A stretch of DNA of 64,000 bases from contig NZ_WWCM01000011.1 in the NCBI RefSeq assembly GCF_009857915.1, positions 62,001 through 126,000 of the forward strand, given 5' to 3'. Under the pieces are notes generated by a model. That model was not told the origin of the DNA. It ran no database searches and saw only the letters and a list, made by a program, of their open reading frames with translations. A program made the translations under genes and the position numbers. Below are positions 37,601-43,778 of this stretch, piece after piece; position 1 is the stretch's first letter; each line of letters begins with the position of its first letter. This DNA comes from Duganella qianjiadongensis (GTDB lineage: Bacteria; Pseudomonadota; Gammaproteobacteria; Burkholderiales; Burkholderiaceae_D).

Positions 37601-38357
37601 CACCTACCGCGAACCTATCGTCACACGCGTACAGGAAAAAATCGACCAGCTCGATGCCGTGCAGACGGTAGCTCTGGCGGCGCTGGCCGACCACTATGAA
37701 AATGCCGTGTACACCGCCAAACTGGTGCAGGATGCCACCGGCGCCGACGACGTGCGCAAGGGCTTTGCCAGCGCCATTGCGGGCGAAATAAAGCGCGAAC
37801 TACGCGACCGGGCACGCCGCAAAGGCATGAGCGAAGCCCAGGCCAGCGTGCTGTCGGAACGCCTGCTCGACCATCTGGCCGAATGGTGCCAGGTCGTGCC
37901 CGATTCGGATGCCGACGCCTATGACTGGGAAGTGCGCGAGCCAGGCGAAGATGGCCAGCCACGCCTGAAATTCGTGCTGCGGAAAGAACTGTTCGACACT
38001 GCGCACCTGCAGGCCATCGGTGCTGCCGGTGTAGCGCCAGCAGTCGCGGCGCCGGCAGCGGCATGGCCGCCTGCGGCAGGTGGCATGCCACCACCACTGG
38101 TACCGCCGCCGCTAATCCCGGCCCAGCCCGAGTACCAGTATCACCTCGGCATCAATGGCCAGCAATATGGTCCCTACACAGCCCAGCAGATCGCCCAGAT
38201 GGTGCAATCCGGACAGGTGGCGCCGGCCCAGACCAAGGTCTGGCGTCAGGGGCTGGCGGCGTGGACCGATCTGGCCCAGCTGGCCGAGCTGGCGCCGCTG
38301 CTAGGCCTGACGGCCGCTGTGGCGCCACCGCCACTGATGCCGCCGCCACTGGCCTAA
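34644..38357 (+). CDS. Large tubulin/FtsZ-superfamily protein (Tubulin_2-like) with C-terminal GYF_2 domain
   Basis: About 1237 residues. The start is uncertain: ATG at 34644 has GAGGAAG eight bases upstream, GTG at 34635 is an in-frame alternative, and ATG at 34698 also has AGGAG. The N-terminus is a nucleotide-binding fold: first strand/loop TLFIGIGGTGMEV (about 25-37) and the tubulin signature variant SVAGGTGSGAFLD (about 205-217), equal in role to GGGTGSG of tubulin/FtsZ. The following segment VELMLFLPTGYA fits the family. A long central region (about 330-1130) is helical and charged. A Pro/Ala linker leads to a GYF_2-type domain (about 1175-1230: QYGPYTAQQIAQMVQSGQV ... VWRQGLAAWTDL). 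It is probably a cytosolic GTPase able to polymerise; function unknown. Confidence 0.85.
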   Translation: MDNLNQTLGAGERKQEQIMDLRPTLFIGIGGTGMEVLMRVRRRILNSLWGGNGERTRVESLADFPVAQFIQFDLDAGAVIDSGRAQADDLQFDLVKFSDEDKIVESFDMDKYSRDDDALEKYPHIKEWLSLTPKKIRELGIDPAKGAGQIRAISRLYLFDKYTKVRDKIRLKLKTLKAGLSHEAQLNRLGLRMENSKFRIVVVGSVAGGTGSGAFLDMGLLARWLAKTEVGQADVELMLFLPTGYAGANKDRTEANGYAALMELESAMLGNKGYVGRWDAYDQPELPREPYSEVYLIDSGNLAQQHTKDIKDVYHMVADALFEDFASGDFARRKRSTAVNQALHKNFLHDALVPKSRFADMRLSYSKRYSAFGQAVLDTRQEARRDEQAHRWAGAMLQAFFGVGSSDAAANRATDKQRDDFMAAQMALRTHTFSDFPEFSDKQIELKRSNGEFLDYQIVDDLLQDKHGLLLAGVEQRVNSSIDAIRNGFDRSEWPVQVRETFKRLERDAVRDQDTNADTTEDRISKRRRELLERIKQAVRDQLYAYLDNKDFGGLEYVLSLVEQIKDRLESPGTGLMQALGTNAERYREIKEAVRTREYERLLTNLEQTKGGLFGSGEKQAIAVMDHLRTEIANSLKFHLRAKAAEESVILMQDLSDWLGKKTGIDGQGRAVWNGLVGELQAGREAVLDMLNQLQQANLILQQDLGKDHATLIVLPTAQTVRPMPGLLTLREWADEAFKDIGGSKVLFPMLGDAAQRNDILLKVKRMAERQLALASASEGDLQANDPLFDALEQMNPSERMDRFRKLLACAMPWIDANLSGDFNVKADQYKCFIGVAHAEEFKRRFGTELDTCIPTVAGITSAQLQIVETGVPGRAVCYCELSGVPMTVLRGLEGWRTSYRKEAEKSPTHTHIDSTQFSHPIAPTTDEINRLAEDFKQFLQAVMLGVLTRSTQRFVPPGQYQFVYERGDIRRIGNERAVRQNGLPTTYREPIVTRVQEKIDQLDAVQTVALAALADHYENAVYTAKLVQDATGADDVRKGFASAIAGEIKRELRDRARRKGMSEAQASVLSERLLDHLAEWCQVVPDSDADAYDWEVREPGEDGQPRLKFVLRKELFDTAHLQAIGAAGVAPAVAAPAAAWPPAAGGMPPPLVPPPLIPAQPEYQYHLGINGQQYGPYTAQQIAQMVQSGQVAPAQTKVWRQGLAAWTDLAQLAELAPLLGLTAAVAPPPLMPPPLA

Positions 38358-38369
38358 GGATAGTCTGCA

Positions 38370-39626
38370 ATGAAGTGTGCCAGTTGTCAGCAGCCGCTGT
38401 TCAGTGCGGTAGCGTTCTGTCCTTACTGCCGTGCGCCGCAGGCGCATGGCAGTGCCGATCCCGTCGTGCCGCCGGCCGAGGTGGCGCCGCCTGTCCCGCG
38501 TGGCAAAGGTGAGACCACGCGCATCCCCAAACGTGCGGAAACCACGCCACCGCGCCAACCGCAGAAGCCGCCCGAACCCGCCAAGCCTGCAGAGACCAAG
38601 CCTGAACCCGTTCCAGCTGCCAAGGCCGCGCATGCGCAGCCCGCTGCGCAACCGGATAGCAAAGCGTCCGTAGCTGCCGGCGGCCAGCGCAAACCCTCGC
38701 GGCTGTGGCGCAATCTCGCCATCGGCATCGTGCTGGTGCTGGGACTGTTTGCCTATATGGGACAGCGCGACAAGGCACGCGGCCTGGCCTGCCAGAGTGC
38801 CATCAGCGCCGGCCAGCAGGCGCTCGAACATGGGGATCTGGACGGCGCCCGCCAGCAGAACGATATTGCGCAGGCGAATTGCGACGCGCCGGCCAAGGAA
38901 CAACTGGCAAAATTCCAGAAAACCTTGCAAGCCGCCGACACCGTGGAAACCTGCCGCAGCAACCAGCGTCTGCTGACCACCCAGCTCAACGAGCACAAGC
39001 TGGAAAGTGCCAGCAAGACGCTGGCCCGGCTGGTGCCCAAATGTGCTGCGGAAGCCAACTCCGGCAAGTTGCGGCGCCGCCTGAATCAGGCGCAGACCAG
39101 CGCCAGCAATGCCGTTCAGGCCACCCGGCGCGCGCTGGCCAGCCAGAATCTGGCTGCCGCCCAGCAGGGCATGGCCAGCCTGCTGGCGGCCAACACCGAA
39201 GCGGCCGAGCGCGAGGAACTGGAAAACGAAATCGTGCGCCTGAAGACCGTGACCGATGCCAGAAATGAAGCGTCCGTTCCGGCGCCGGCCGCCACAACGC
39301 CAGCACCGGCGCCAGTTACAAGCACCGCGCCGGCGAATGTACCGCTTGCCGCGCCGCCTGCCGCAGCGGCGCCGCGACCAGCCCCTGCCGCTGACGATAG
39401 CCGCGAGCAGAAGAGCGGCGCCGTGGCCAGCGCCAAGGCGGAGATGGCGCAGACCTTTATCACCGATGCCGAAAACGCTCTCGCCCAGCGCCGCTTCGAT
39501 TCGGCGCGCACCTATCTGGAAAGCGCGCGCCGCATGGACCCGGCCAATCCGCGCATCGAAGCCCTGTCGCGCCAGATCCGCGAACGCGAACGCCAGTTAT
39601 TACAGCAAGACACCACCATCCGCTAA
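38370..39626 (+). CDS. Zinc-ribbon, single-pass membrane protein with helical repeats
   Basis: A 418-residue protein, 12 bp after the tubulin-like gene, with an AAGGAT site. It starts with a zinc ribbon CASCQQP...FCPYC (Cys3, Cys6, Cys17, Cys20). A Pro/Lys/Glu-rich linker, one membrane helix (about 113-130, LAIGIVLVLGLFAYM) and a helical region with cysteine pairs and TPR-like periodicity (SAISAGQQALEHGDLDGA) follow. The C-terminal part has an Ala/Pro-rich linker (about 305-350) and another helical repeat (AENALAQRRFDSARTYLESA). The zinc ribbon would be cytosolic and the repeats periplasmic. Likely a bridging component of the cluster; no known family name is claimed. Confidence 0.75.
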   Translation: MKCASCQQPLFSAVAFCPYCRAPQAHGSADPVVPPAEVAPPVPRGKGETTRIPKRAETTPPRQPQKPPEPAKPAETKPEPVPAAKAAHAQPAAQPDSKASVAAGGQRKPSRLWRNLAIGIVLVLGLFAYMGQRDKARGLACQSAISAGQQALEHGDLDGARQQNDIAQANCDAPAKEQLAKFQKTLQAADTVETCRSNQRLLTTQLNEHKLESASKTLARLVPKCAAEANSGKLRRRLNQAQTSASNAVQATRRALASQNLAAAQQGMASLLAANTEAAEREELENEIVRLKTVTDARNEASVPAPAATTPAPAPVTSTAPANVPLAAPPAAAAPRPAPAADDSREQKSGAVASAKAEMAQTFITDAENALAQRRFDSARTYLESARRMDPANPRIEALSRQIRERERQLLQQDTTIR

Positions 39627-39653
39627 ACCCGACACCGATCGAAGGAGTACGCC

Positions 39654-40373
39654 ATGACCAAGCACACCACCCGACTTGTGGCATCCGCACTGATACTGAG
39701 CCTGATTGCCGGCTGCGCTACCGCGCCTTCCGGTGGCGCCATGCGTCAGACGGGCAATCCGCCGCCGCCAGCGAGCGCCGGCGATGATCCTTGCAGCGTG
39801 GGCAGCTCGGCGCTGGCCGGCGCCGTGGCAGGCGCACTGCTGGGCGCCCTGATCGATGGCAAGCGTGGCGCAGTAAAAGGCGCAGCGGTGGGCGGCATTG
39901 CCGGCGCGATCGGCTGCGTGGCCATCAACTCGCAATCGCGCCAGACCAAGACCGCGGCCCAGATCGACAAGGAATACGTCACCGCCCGTGGCGCGTTGCC
40001 GCCGGAGCCGCAAGTAGTATCGTACGTGCCGCGCCTGTCGAACAACGTGGTGCAGCGCGGCCAGCCGATGCGCATCAATACGACGGTAGAACTAGTGAAT
40101 GGCAGCAAAACCCCGATCACCGAAGTACGCGAGGAACTGGTGGTGTACGACACCCATGGCGAACCCTTCAAAACCAAAGCCAAGCCGCTCACCAACCGCA
40201 GCGGTGGCCGTTTCGAAAATTCCTTCGAGCTGAGCCTGCCGGAACAGGCACCACAGGGAACTTATACGCTGAAGACCAATCTCTACATCAACAACAAGCT
40301 GATGGCGCGCCGCGACATGAGCACGCAAGTGGTGTGGGATGGCAAGACCGCCGTGCAGGTCGCCGCGCTGTAA
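39654..40373 (+). CDS. Glycine-zipper lipoprotein
   Basis: A 239-residue predicted lipoprotein with a strong AAGGAG site. The lipobox LIAGC places the acylated Cys at about 21. Residues about 52-90 form a glycine-zipper segment (ALAGAVAGALLGALIDGKRGAVKGAAVGGIAGAIG, with small residues every four positions), which can insert in or span a membrane. The C-terminal half is an immunoglobulin-like beta domain (MRINTTVELVNGSKTPITEVREEL). It ends the gene set begun at 31191 and would supply its outer-membrane part. The downstream DUF3820 gene begins 11 bp later and may be read through. Confidence 0.78.
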   Translation: MTKHTTRLVASALILSLIAGCATAPSGGAMRQTGNPPPPASAGDDPCSVGSSALAGAVAGALLGALIDGKRGAVKGAAVGGIAGAIGCVAINSQSRQTKTAAQIDKEYVTARGALPPEPQVVSYVPRLSNNVVQRGQPMRINTTVELVNGSKTPITEVREELVVYDTHGEPFKTKAKPLTNRSGGRFENSFELSLPEQAPQGTYTLKTNLYINNKLMARRDMSTQVVWDGKTAVQVAAL

Positions 40374-40384
40374 CAGGCTAAGCA

Positions 40385-40606
40385 GTGTCAGATAGCGAAA
40401 AACTGGCCCGGCTACTCAGCTATAAAATGCCGTTCGGGAAGTATCAGGACCGCGTCATCGCTGATCTGCCCGGTCATTATCTGGGCTGGTTTGCCCGCAC
40501 TGGTTTCCCCAAGGGCGAACTGGGTGGCCTGCTGGCCCTGATGTACGAGCTCGATCACAACAACCTGCGCAGCCTGCTCGACCCGCTGCGCCCGGCCGGT
40601 AACTAA
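40385..40606 (+). CDS. DUF3820 family small protein
   Basis: A 73-residue protein with a GTG start at 40385. The core MPFGKYQDRVIADLPGHYLGWFAR matches the small DUF3820 family, also found as a domain in some exonuclease-like proteins, where it is thought to be a nucleic-acid or ligand binding module. Landmarks are MPFGKY and LPxxYLxWF. It is probably co-transcribed with the lipoprotein gene 11 bp upstream. Function is unknown. Confidence 0.8.
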   Translation: MSDSEKLARLLSYKMPFGKYQDRVIADLPGHYLGWFARTGFPKGELGGLLALMYELDHNNLRSLLDPLRPAGN

Positions 40607-40685
40607 TTTGAGGAAAATCAAACGTGGCGCGCTGGAAAGGGAAACGCGTGTATAAAGGCACTATCGCCAAGCGTAGGAGCCTGCC

Positions 40686-41720
40686 ATGCCCTCATTGCCC
40701 TATCACTGCGTCTGTTGCATCATTCCCTCGCGCATGCTGCGCAAGCTGGCCGAAGCGGCGCAAGCCAGCCCGGCTGAGCGCCAGTGCCTGCTCGACCAGT
40801 GCGAAATTTCCGCCCACCTGCGCGGCCAGCGTTCCGTCATGCCCACGCTGGCGGCCACCCAGCATACGGGCGAGCAGCGCCGCACTATTTATGATGCCCG
40901 CCACAAGACTACCCTGCCCGGCAAGGTAGTGCGCACGGAAGGCGCGGCTGCCGTCAAGGATGCAGCAGTCAATCAGGCGTACGACAATGCCGGCCACACC
41001 TATGATTTCTTCCATACCGTATTCCAGCGCAATTCGGTGGATAACAAAGGCCTCAGGCTGGATGCCAGCGTGCACTACCAGCGCGGATTTAATAATGCGT
41101 TCTGGAACGGACAGCAGATGGTGTATGGCGATGGCGACGGCAAACTGTTCCACGATTTTACTGCGGCCATCGACGTGGTAGCGCACGAACTGAGCCACGG
41201 CGTGACCCAGTATGCCGTGCCGGGCGGGCTGGTGTACGAAGGCCAGAGCGGCGCGCTGAACGAATCGATCTCCGACGTCATGGGCTCGCTGGTCAAGCAA
41301 TGGCGCCTGCAGCAGAAAGCCGCCGATGCCGACTGGCTGATCGGCGACAGCATCATGGGGCCTAGCGTAGGCAAGGCGCTGCGCTCGCTGGCCGATCCCG
41401 GCAACCGCACGCTCACGTGGTCGGGCGACGACCAGCCGAAAAACATGGCAGACTATATACAGGATGGTGATGTACACAGTAATTCCGGCATCCCCAATCA
41501 CGCCTTCTATGCAACCGCACTGGCGTTGCAGGGCCACGCATGGGAAAAGGCCGGACCGATCTGGTACAAGGCGCTGAGCCTGCTAACGCCCACGGCCAGC
41601 TTTGCCGATATGGCCAGAGCCACGGCACAAGCTGCCGTGCTGTTGTACGGCGGCGATACCGCCGAGCAGTTTGCGGTGCAGCGCGCATGGCAGCTGGTGG
41701 GGGTGCAGGTAGGATCATAA
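40686..41720 (+). CDS. M4 metalloprotease, protealysin type
   Basis: Thermolysin-family zinc protease of 344 residues with a TAGGAG site. There is no signal peptide, as in protealysin-like enzymes; instead a short N-terminal propeptide (about 1-50: MPSLPYHCVCCIIPSRMLRKLA) precedes the mature domain. The zinc motif is HELSH (His167-His171) with catalytic Glu168; the third ligand is Glu193 in ALNESISD. The late DVHSNSGIPNHAFY gives the catalytic His. Length and propeptide match the protealysin group, known from Serratia to be inhibited by the product of the next gene. It probably acts inside the cell or on release; effects on cell invasion are known for some members. Confidence 0.92.
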   Translation: MPSLPYHCVCCIIPSRMLRKLAEAAQASPAERQCLLDQCEISAHLRGQRSVMPTLAATQHTGEQRRTIYDARHKTTLPGKVVRTEGAAAVKDAAVNQAYDNAGHTYDFFHTVFQRNSVDNKGLRLDASVHYQRGFNNAFWNGQQMVYGDGDGKLFHDFTAAIDVVAHELSHGVTQYAVPGGLVYEGQSGALNESISDVMGSLVKQWRLQQKAADADWLIGDSIMGPSVGKALRSLADPGNRTLTWSGDDQPKNMADYIQDGDVHSNSGIPNHAFYATALALQGHAWEKAGPIWYKALSLLTPTASFADMARATAQAAVLLYGGDTAEQFAVQRAWQLVGVQVGS

Positions 41721-41724
41721 GGGC

Positions 41725-41745
41725 CGGCTGAGGGAACTTCAGCCG
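41725..41745 (+). other. Hairpin between the protease and emfourin genes
   Basis: CGGCTGA (41725-41731) and TCAGCCG (41739-41745) form a perfect 7-bp stem with a 7-nt loop. It has no following T-run, so it is not a plain terminator. In the transcript it could uncouple protease and inhibitor levels by processing or stabilising one part of the message. Confidence 0.5.
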
Positions 41746-41810
41746 AGCGGCGCAGTCAAACAGCAGGACGGCAGACAGTTTTCGCAACAGCAGGCAATGG
41801 AGTACCCATC

Positions 41811-42116
41811 ATGACCCGGCTGACTTTACGTTGTACCGGCGGCTTTACCGGCCCGGCCGGGGCGCAGACGCGCAGCATCGATCTGGCACAGCTGGCGCCT
41901 GCACAGGCGCACCGGCTGGCGCAATTGCTCGATGCCAGCCAGTTCTTCGATCTGCCGGAACAGCTGCGCAAGATGGCGCCGCAATCGGGCGATTTTCTCT
42001 ACGACCTGCATGTGGAAAAAGATGGCTGGCAACACGATGTGCACTACCATCTCGACGCTGCTCCTGTGGCCTTGCGCCAGCTGACAGAGCAGCTCAACCA
42101 CTATCCGCCCGATTAG
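41811..42116 (+). CDS. Emfourin-type inhibitor of the M4 protease
   Basis: A 101-residue cytosolic protein in the position and size of emfourin (M4in), the slow tight-binding protein inhibitor of protealysin. Family landmarks are LRCTGGFTGPAG near the N-terminus, a central LLDASQFFDLPEQL and the DFLYDLHVE strand. It lies 90 bp after the protease gene, as in known protealysin operons. Its 3' part has been copied twice downstream (about 42848-42956 and 43670-43778) in decayed form. The last 60 bp of coding sequence contain a 10-bp-stem hairpin (42057-42093). Confidence 0.85.
   Translation: MTRLTLRCTGGFTGPAGAQTRSIDLAQLAPAQAHRLAQLLDASQFFDLPEQLRKMAPQSGDFLYDLHVEKDGWQHDVHYHLDAAPVALRQLTEQLNHYPPD
42057..42093 (+). 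repeat. Conserved 37-nt hairpin, copy 1 (within emfourin)
   Basis: GCTGCTC-C-TGT (42057-42067) pairs with ACAGAGCAGC (42084-42093), a 10-bp stem with one bulged C. The same element occurs at the same place in the two downstream decayed copies (42897-42933, 43719-43755), with changed but still pairing bases. Confidence 0.7.
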
Positions 42117-42144
42117 CAGCTGCTAATCAGACGCTTATAAGGTC

Positions 42145-42588
42145 TTAGCGACGGCCCCAGCCCAGTGCCGTTTCTGCTGCAGCACGCGCATCAACATCCA
42201 GACTTTGCATCATCGCGCTTTTCTGGAGACGATTATCGCATTCGTCATAGGCCTTGATAAATTTCAGCATCGCAACATTGCTGAACTCCCTATTGATCGG
42301 GTTTTCACTATCCTTGCTATGGTAGGTATTGAGTCGGGCACATGCGCGCTCGCGCCGTGCTGCAGCACCGCTGAGGGCGACCGTGAGACGTCCCCACAGA
42401 CTGGTAGGCTGACGATAATATTTGGGCTGAGTACGCGGCGCGAAGTCGACGGTGGCCGACTTGACACCAACGATGCCGCGACCCGCGTTGCCGTTGTCCG
42501 TCCACGTGTTCACGACATTCGTTACACCTTCGTAAAAGGCCTTGCAATTATCGTGAGCGTTCACGAGATTTCGAATAGAAATGGTCAT
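42145..42588 (-). CDS. Unknown protein, first copy of a tandem-duplicated gene
   Basis: A 147-residue protein of unknown family. AAGGAA precedes the ATG at 42588. No signal peptide or membrane helix. The C-terminal 90 residues are conserved with the paralogue at 42984: LWGRLTVALSGAAARRERACARLN, then FSNVAMLKFIKAYDECD and AAETALGWGRR (shown as landmarks GRLTVALSGAAARR, MLKFIKAYDECD). The N-terminal MTISIR is also shared, but residues 10-55 differ. The pattern of substitutions keeps the frame, so both are real genes. It is convergent with emfourin, 28 bp apart. Confidence 0.75.
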   Translation of the reverse strand: MTISIRNLVNAHDNCKAFYEGVTNVVNTWTDNGNAGRGIVGVKSATVDFAPRTQPKYYRQPTSLWGRLTVALSGAAARRERACARLNTYHSKDSENPINREFSNVAMLKFIKAYDECDNRLQKSAMMQSLDVDARAAAETALGWGRR

Positions 42589-42847
42589 AAGTATTCCTTG
42601 ATAAATAGGACGTTGAGGGAAAGGATTCTTTTTTGTTGCGTGTGCTTTCTCGTCGAGCTAGCCTGTGCTTTGCCGCAGAGGCAAACGCTAGTCCTACGCT
42701 ACTCTCGGTAAGTAGCTTTTGCAGAGAAATAGTTCACTCATAAATGGAATCGCCGTGACGATTCAGCGGACCGGTAAGTATGTGAGAGTCAGGCGTGCCA
42801 GCAAACGAGCCGGCAGGCCCATGGCGCGCAGATGACTGGCATCAGGC

Positions 42848-42956
42848 TGCCTGTACAAAGATGGCGTACAGCACGATGTGCCCTACCATCCCGATGCTAT
42901 TCCCTCGGGCGGCCCAACGCCGAGGGAATAGCCTGACCACTATCCGCCCGAGCAGA
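42848..42956 (+). pseudogene. Decayed 3' end of emfourin, copy 2
   Basis: The DNA aligns with 42006-42116 of emfourin (for example AAGATGGC, CACGATGTG, CTACCAT, CCACTATCCGCCCGA). It has a 2-bp deletion and its stop codon is changed to CAG, so it no longer codes. It holds a perfect 13-bp inverted repeat (42897-42909/42921-42933) at the place of the emfourin hairpin. It lies directly before the second copy of the unknown gene, as emfourin lies before the first. Confidence 0.75.
42897..42933 (+). repeat. Conserved 37-nt hairpin, copy 2
   Basis: GCTATTCCCTCGG (42897-42909) and CCGAGGGAATAGC (42921-42933) are perfect inverted complements, with an 11-nt loop. It is offset exactly 840 bp from copy 1. 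Confidence 0.85.
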
Positions 42957-42983
42957 AGTGGCTAATCAGACGCTTATACAATC

Positions 42984-43412
42984 TTAGCGACGGCCCCAGT
43001 TCAGTGCGGTTTCTGCCGCGACACGTACATCAGCATTCAGACTTTGCATCATTGCACTTCGCTGGACGCGATCATCGCATTCGTCATATGCCTTAATAAA
43101 TTTTAGCATCGCAACATTGCTGAACTCCGTCGCTACCAGCGAATTTTGCGCCCCGTCATAGAAAGTATTGAGTCGGGCACAAGCACGTTCACGTCTTGCT
43201 GCAGCGCCGCTGAGGGCCACCGTGATACGTCCCCACAGACCGGTAGGCGGAATGTAAGATTTGGCCAGAGTACGCGGAGCGAATTGGGGCGCAGCAGGCT
43301 TCGCACGAGCGATACCGAGGGTAGAAAGGTTGGTAAGAACAAACTTCATGTTTGTGGCATAGGTCGCGCAGGCATCGTGTGTGTGCGAGAGCTTTCGAAT
43401 AGAAATAGTCAT
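42984..43412 (-). CDS. Unknown protein, second copy of a tandem-duplicated gene
   Basis: A 142-residue paralogue of the product of 42145-42588, with an AAAGGAAGG ribosome-binding site before the ATG at 43412. The shared C-terminal landmarks are GRITVALSGAAARR, EFSNVAMLKFIKAYDECD and ALNWGRR; the segment after MTISIR is divergent and holds two cysteine-free blocks with a different charge pattern. The stops of the two copies are 839 bp apart, the starts 824 bp. The upstream region is also duplicated. Function is unknown; there is no sign of export. Confidence 0.75.
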   Translation of the reverse strand: MTISIRKLSHTHDACATYATNMKFVLTNLSTLGIARAKPAAPQFAPRTLAKSYIPPTGLWGRITVALSGAAARRERACARLNTFYDGAQNSLVATEFSNVAMLKFIKAYDECDDRVQRSAMMQSLNADVRVAAETALNWGRR

Positions 43413-43774
43413 AGGCCTTCCTTTATGGAATAGGGAATTGAGAGAACGGATTTTTTATTGCATGTGATTTTCTCGTCGAACCAGCAGGTACTATGCCGCA
43501 CAGGCAAGCGCCAGTCCCACGCTACTCTCAGTATGTGGCTTTTGCAGAGAAATAGTTCACCCGTAAGAGGAATCGCCGTGGCGATTCAGCAGGCAGATAA
43601 GTTAGTAAAAGTCAGCCTTACCAGCAAGCTAGCGGGCAGACTCACGGCGCACAGAGGCCTGACAATAGACTGCCTGTAGAACGATGGCGGACAGAACGAT
43701 GTGCCCTGCCATCCCGATGCTGTTCCCGCGGCATTGCGCCAGTTGCGGGAACTGCCCAACCACGATAGTCCCGA
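43413..43774. other. 362-bp gap: promoter of the second unknown gene and another decayed emfourin end
   Basis: No intact gene. It is similar to 42589-42956 along its length, including GAATCG/CGATTC (43570-43575/43582-43587), TTTGCAGAGAAATAGTTCAC and the decayed emfourin 3' end. The tandem array ends here, because the glutaredoxin-like gene follows instead of a third copy of the unknown ORF. Confidence 0.7.
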
Positions 43775-43778
43775 CTAG
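43670..43778 (+). pseudogene. Decayed 3' end of emfourin, copy 3
   Basis: It aligns with 42006-42116 and more closely with copy 2, sharing the same 2-bp deletion (the segment ending in CCAT is 43 nt in both copies, against 45 nt in emfourin). A TAG remains at 43776-43778 at the place of the emfourin stop. It carries the third hairpin (43719-43755). Its end overlaps the stop of the glutaredoxin-like gene. Confidence 0.7.
43719..43755 (+). repeat. Conserved 37-nt hairpin, copy 3
   Basis: GCTGTTCCCGC (43719-43729) pairs with GCGGGAACTGC (43745-43755) with a single T-T mismatch. It has the same length and offset (1662 bp) as expected from copy 1. Confidence 0.8.

Larger units (their letters stand above)
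42589..42983. other. 395-bp gap: promoter of the first unknown gene and decayed emfourin end
   Basis: No intact gene. The left part is the 5' region of the unknown gene at 42145-42588, with an inverted repeat GAATCG (42747-42752)/CGATTC (42759-42764) that is kept at the same place in the second copy (43570-43587). The right part (about 42848-42956) aligns with the 3' end of emfourin. Confidence 0.7.
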
